Of a stretch of 7,887 bases of DNA, positions 5,103 to 7,887 are shown piece by piece. This DNA is from Dehalococcoidia bacterium (GTDB taxonomy: Bacteria; Chloroflexota; Dehalococcoidia; GIF9; UBA5629), in assembly GCA_028715025.1 (NCBI GenBank), contig JAQTLG010000067.1, positions 1 through 7,887 of the forward strand, given 5' to 3'. A program made the position numbers and the translations under genes. Position 1 is the first letter of the stretch, and every line of letters starts with the position of its first letter. A model generated the notes under the pieces. It was given only the letters and a program-made list of their open reading frames with translations. It was not told the DNA's origin and searched no databases.

Positions 5103-6689
5103 ATGGGCATTAAAAAAACCGTAAAAAAATCCCAGGAATACTCCGAGAGCATCATCGATACTGTGCGTGAACCCTTAATCGTTCTGGACCAGGATTTAAG
5201 GGTGGTCACCGTCAGCCGATCGTTCTATGAATTCTTTAAGGTAAAGCCTGAAGAGACTATGGGACAGCTTATCTATGACCTGGGCAACAAACAGTGGGAT
5301 ATCCCCAGGCTGCGGGAACTGCTGGAAACCATCCTGCCCCAAGAGGCGGCTTTTGATAACTATGAGGTGGAACATAATTTTGCCACCATCGGCAGGCGCG
5401 TAATGCTTCTCAATGCCCGGCAGATACAAAGAGTGCTGGGCAAGGAACGGGTCATCCTCCTGGCCATCGAGGACATCACCGAGCGTAAGGAGATAGAAGC
5501 CGGCCTGGAAAAGACCCGCAAAGAACTGGAGGTTATAAAAAAAACCGCAGATGAAGCCAGTGAATTCGCTGAGAGCGTCATCAACACCGTGCGCGAACCC
5601 TTAATTTCTCTGGATCAGAACCTCAGGGTGGTCACGGTCAGCCGCTCCTTCTATGAATTCTTCAAGGTAAAGCCTGAAGAGACCGTGGGACAGCTTATCT
5701 ATGACCTGGGCAATAAACAGTGGGACATCCCCAGGCTGCGGGAACTGCTGGAAACCATCCTGCCCCAAGAGGCGGCTTTTGATAATTATGAGGTGGAGCA
5801 TAATTTTGCCACCATAGGCAGGCGCGTAATGCTTCTCAATGCCCGGCAGATTCAAAGAGTGCTGGGCAAGGAGCGGGTCATCCTCCTGGCCATCGAGGAC
5901 ATCACCGAGCGCAAGGAGATAGAAGCCGGCCTGAAAAAAGCCCATGAAGAGTTGACGGAGCTGGCCACCGAGTTAGAGCGCGCCGCCCGGGTAAAATCTG
6001 AATTCTTAGCCAACATGTCGCACGAGCTCAGGACGCCGCTCAACTCCATTAACGGTTTCTCCGAGGTATTGTACGACGAGACTTTCGGACCGCTTAATGT
6101 GAAGCAGAGGCAATACGTTAATAATGTTTTGACCAGCGGAAAACACCTTCTCTTACTCATAAATCAGATTCTTGATATGGCAAAAGTAGAAGCCGGAAAG
6201 ATGAAGCTGACCTTATCCAGCTTGCCTACGGAAAGCTTATTGAATGAGCTCACAATGCTGGTAGCGGATATGGTCACTAAAAAGAAGATTGAAATGTTGA
6301 TTGAAATAGCCGAAGATCTGCCGGATATTGAAGCCGATGAACTCAAGGTAAAAGAGATAATGTACAACCTGCTTTCAAACGCAGTTAAATTTACCCCCGA
6401 GGGAGGCAACATCGGCATTAGGGCGAAGAAAGCCGGTTCTGAGATAGAGATAGTCGTCTGGGATACGGGGGTGGGTATCGCCGCTGAAAACATGGGGAAA
6501 ATATTTGAAGGGTTTTTCCGTGTCGATACGCCGTATTCCCGGGTAACCGAGGGGACAGGGCTCGGTTTGCCGCTCTCTAAAAAGCTGGTTGAGCTGCATG
6601 GCGGGAAGCTTTCCGTAGAATCAGAAGGGCTAAATAAAGGCACCCTGGTCAGGTTTACTTTGCCTGTTGTAAGCAGGATGGTGGTGTAA
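5103..6689 (+). CDS. Histidine kinase with two nearly identical PAS domains
   Basis: This 528-residue kinase has no membrane segment. PAS1 (about 13-137) and PAS2 (about 155-279) are near-duplicates, each running from an ES(I/V)I(D/N)TVREPLI block to LLAIEDITERKEIEAGL. A short coiled coil (138-154) links them, and a second (280-300) leads to HisKA with phosphoacceptor H307 in MSHELRTPLN. HATPase_c follows (about 405-523), with N426 in the N-box (NLLSNAVKFT), D454-T-G-V-G in G1, the F-box FEGFFR, and GTGLGL (484-489) in G2. All catalytic motifs look intact. AGGAG seven bases upstream of the ATG supports the start. It is the first gene of an operon with the receiver genes at 6691 and 7102, its probable phosphotransfer partners. 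The PAS type is widespread in anaerobe sensor proteins; the ligand is unknown. Confidence 0.95.
   Translation: MGIKKTVKKSQEYSESIIDTVREPLIVLDQDLRVVTVSRSFYEFFKVKPEETMGQLIYDLGNKQWDIPRLRELLETILPQEAAFDNYEVEHNFATIGRRVMLLNARQIQRVLGKERVILLAIEDITERKEIEAGLEKTRKELEVIKKTADEASEFAESVINTVREPLISLDQNLRVVTVSRSFYEFFKVKPEETVGQLIYDLGNKQWDIPRLRELLETILPQEAAFDNYEVEHNFATIGRRVMLLNARQIQRVLGKERVILLAIEDITERKEIEAGLKKAHEELTELATELERAARVKSEFLANMSHELRTPLNSINGFSEVLYDETFGPLNVKQRQYVNNVLTSGKHLLLLINQILDMAKVEAGKMKLTLSSLPTESLLNELTMLVADMVTKKKIEMLIEIAEDLPDIEADELKVKEIMYNLLSNAVKFTPEGGNIGIRAKKAGSEIEIVVWDTGVGIAAENMGKIFEGFFRVDTPYSRVTEGTGLGLPLSKKLVELHGGKLSVESEGLNKGTLVRFTLPVVSRMVV
5139..5939 (+). repeat. In-frame tandem duplication of the PAS-coding segment
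   Basis: Copy 1 (5139-5513) and copy 2 (5565-5939) are each 375 bases long, with a 426-base period. Over kinase residues 32-135, 15 of 104 codons differ between the copies and 14 of those changes are silent; only Met53 versus Val195 alters the protein. The eight amino-acid differences across the full 125 residues lie mostly at the N-terminal end. Confidence 0.95.
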
Positions 6690-6690
6690 G

Positions 6691-7056
6691 ATGACGAAGA
6701 GAGCAGTAGTTGTCGATGATAATGCAAACAACCTGATGCTGGAAAAAGACCTCCTGGAGGTTGCCGGATTCGAGATATTTGTAGCTGAAAATGGTTCCGA
6801 TGCTATAGCAATTGCCAGGAAAGAAAAACCGGATATCATAGTTATGGATGTACGGCTACCGGATATGCGCGGTACCGAAGCCGCCAGGATATTGCGTCAG
6901 GACCAGGAGACACGCGATATTCCCATTGTTTTCGTGACCGCTTCTGTAATGGCAGAGGGCAAAGAAGAGATAAAAACCATAACTGACAGCGGATTTATTG
7001 GCAAGCCGATAAACACGCGCACCTTTGCCGCAGAGATCAGTCAATTTATTAAATGA
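6691..7056 (+). CDS. Single-domain CheY-like response regulator
   Basis: This 121-residue receiver has no output domain. It shows the acidic pair D9/D10, phosphoacceptor D53 (IIVMDVRLPD), T83 (VFVTAS) and K105 (FIGKPIN), all in the expected places, so it should be phosphorylated. It probably works as a phosphate shuttle or through protein contact, like CheY, DivK or Spo0F. The start codon is one base after the kinase stop, which points to translational coupling; the purine-rich GGATGGTGG end of the kinase gene may serve as its ribosome site. The kinase at 5103 is the likely phosphodonor. The REC-HD-GYP protein that follows may compete for the same phosphate or act downstream of it. Confidence 0.93.
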   Translation: MTKRAVVVDDNANNLMLEKDLLEVAGFEIFVAENGSDAIAIARKEKPDIIVMDVRLPDMRGTEAARILRQDQETRDIPIVFVTASVMAEGKEEIKTITDSGFIGKPINTRTFAAEISQFIK

Positions 7057-7101
7057 GTTTTCTCCCATATGTTGCAAAGGCAAATTCAAAAGAGATAGCG
7101 A

Positions 7102-7887
7102 ATGAAAGACAAACCGGTAATATTAGTTGTCGATGACCAGCCCCAAAACATCGAACTTCTCGAAGCATATCTCGTTCCGCAGGGTTATGAAATTGTCATG
7201 GCGGCTAATGGCGAAGAGGCGCTGGGGCAACTTTCCAGTAATCAAATCGATCTGATCCTGCTGGATGTAATGATGCCCGGCATGGATGGTTTTGAAGTTA
7301 CCCGCAGGATCAGGCAAGATGATAAAAATCGGCTGCTTCCGATAATCCTGGTTACCGCACTAAAGGAAACAGAAGACCGGGTGAAAGGAATAGAAGCCGG
7401 TTGTGATGATTTTCTTTCAAAGCCGTTTGATAAGATGGAGCTTTTAGCCCGGGTTCAGTCTCTTCTAAAGGTCAAGGCCTACAACGACTTGATGAGTAAT
7501 TACCGAAAAGAGCTGGAGTCCGAGGTAAACAGAAGGACCCAGGAATTAAAGCGTGCCTTTGAGAGGATAAAAGCGGCTTCACTGGATACGATTTACCGGC
7601 TGTCCATGGCCTCTGAGTACAAGGATGAGGATACCGGCGCCCATATCAAGCGCATGAGCCGTTATTGCGCTGCCATTGCACGCCGCATGGGACTGGACGA
7701 AATTACTGTTGAAACCATTCTTTATGCGGCGCCTATGCACGATCTGGGTAAGATAGGCATACCCGACCTGATACTGGTGAAACCAGCCAGGCTTGACCCG
7801 GTTGAGTGGGAAATCATGAAACTGCATACGGTCATCGGCGCCAATATTCTCAAGGGCTCCGATGCCGAATTCATCAGGCTGGGAGAG
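7102..7887 (+). CDS. REC-HD-GYP response regulator, probable cyclic-di-GMP phosphodiesterase (3' end outside the window)
   Basis: The open frame runs from ATG 7102 through the right edge without a stop, giving 262 residues. Residues 5-122 form a receiver domain with D11/D12, phosphoacceptor D55 (LILLDVMMPGMDG), T85 and K107 (SKPF). A coiled-coil linker (about 130-158) leads to an HD domain starting near 160, with H181 in TGAHIKR, the metal-binding pair H213-D214 in HDLGKIGIP, and H242 in HTVIGANIL. This order matches RpfG-type proteins, which break down cyclic-di-GMP. The GYP motif should lie just beyond the edge and cannot be checked. The gene begins 45 bases after the single receiver gene on the same strand and probably belongs to its operon. 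Its ribosome site is weak (AAGAGA). Phosphorylation by the upstream kinase is the likely control. Confidence 0.9.
   Translation, partial: MKDKPVILVVDDQPQNIELLEAYLVPQGYEIVMAANGEEALGQLSSNQIDLILLDVMMPGMDGFEVTRRIRQDDKNRLLPIILVTALKETEDRVKGIEAGCDDFLSKPFDKMELLARVQSLLKVKAYNDLMSNYRKELESEVNRRTQELKRAFERIKAASLDTIYRLSMASEYKDEDTGAHIKRMSRYCAAIARRMGLDEITVETILYAAPMHDLGKIGIPDLILVKPARLDPVEWEIMKLHTVIGANILKGSDAEFIRLGE

Noticed and set aside
5601..5945. Similar minus-strand frames under both PAS copies (also 5196-5429)
   Set aside because: They resemble each other only because the PAS DNA on the other strand is duplicated.
6164..6727. 187-codon open frame on the minus strand
   Set aside because: It is antisense to the kinase ATPase domain and the start of the receiver gene, both of which have intact conserved motifs. 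Its Ser/Ile-rich translation matches nothing and looks like a shadow.
1..7887. CRISPR arrays, tRNA or rRNA genes, transposase genes
   Set aside because: No regularly spaced repeats, cloverleaf-like sequence, rRNA segments or transposase motifs were recognised on either strand by eye.

Overview
The window carries bacterial DNA of moderate GC content. It encodes two histidine kinase systems and a set of small envelope or stress-type genes. No rRNA, tRNA, insertion sequence or CRISPR array was seen. The soluble multi-PAS kinases, the HD-GYP response regulator and the Ig-like surface lipoprotein would fit an anaerobic sediment or groundwater bacterium. My best guess is Chloroflexota (Dehalococcoidia-like), but this rests on the style of the proteins and not on a marker gene.

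Layout, left to right. (1) 1-118 has no gene; an extended -10 and a Shine-Dalgarno-like site suggest that a minus-strand gene begins at the left edge. (2) 119-470 holds a minus-strand unit: a 49-residue two-helix membrane protein (DUF3096-like) with its own promoter and a 14-bp terminator hairpin. (3) 539-2942 is a divergent two-component pair: an OmpR/KdpE-type response regulator on the minus strand and a PAS-PAS-HisKA-HATPase kinase on the plus strand. They share a 136-bp spacer with good sigma-70-like promoters facing both ways. (4) 3011-3555 carries a CsbD-family stress protein followed by a three-helix membrane protein, both on the minus strand. (5) 3613-3704 is a divergent control region built around a perfect 46-bp palindrome. 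(6) 3791-4771 is a plus-strand lipoprotein with one Ig-like domain and two tandem copies of a roughly 97-residue domain. (7) 4772-5102 has no intact gene; it holds a long imperfect hairpin and a 52-codon open frame without a start. (8) 5103-7887 is an apparent operon: a kinase with two nearly identical PAS domains, a single-domain CheY-like receiver, and a REC-HD-GYP protein cut by the right edge.

The most interesting signal joins regions 2, 4, 5 and 6. Three promoters (minus strand 426-453, minus strand 3613-3640, plus strand 3677-3704) share the layout TTAAC[A/T]-N16-TAT[T/G]AC and carry the same upstream sequence, centred on TCATAACT[A/T]TTTAAC. In two of them this sequence forms the arms of the 46-bp palindrome. 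The DUF3096-like, CsbD and lipoprotein genes therefore look like one small co-regulated set. The divergent OmpR-type regulator beside it is a candidate controller, which is inference only. The right-hand operon probably links a cytoplasmic sensor to a receiver protein and to cyclic-di-GMP breakdown.
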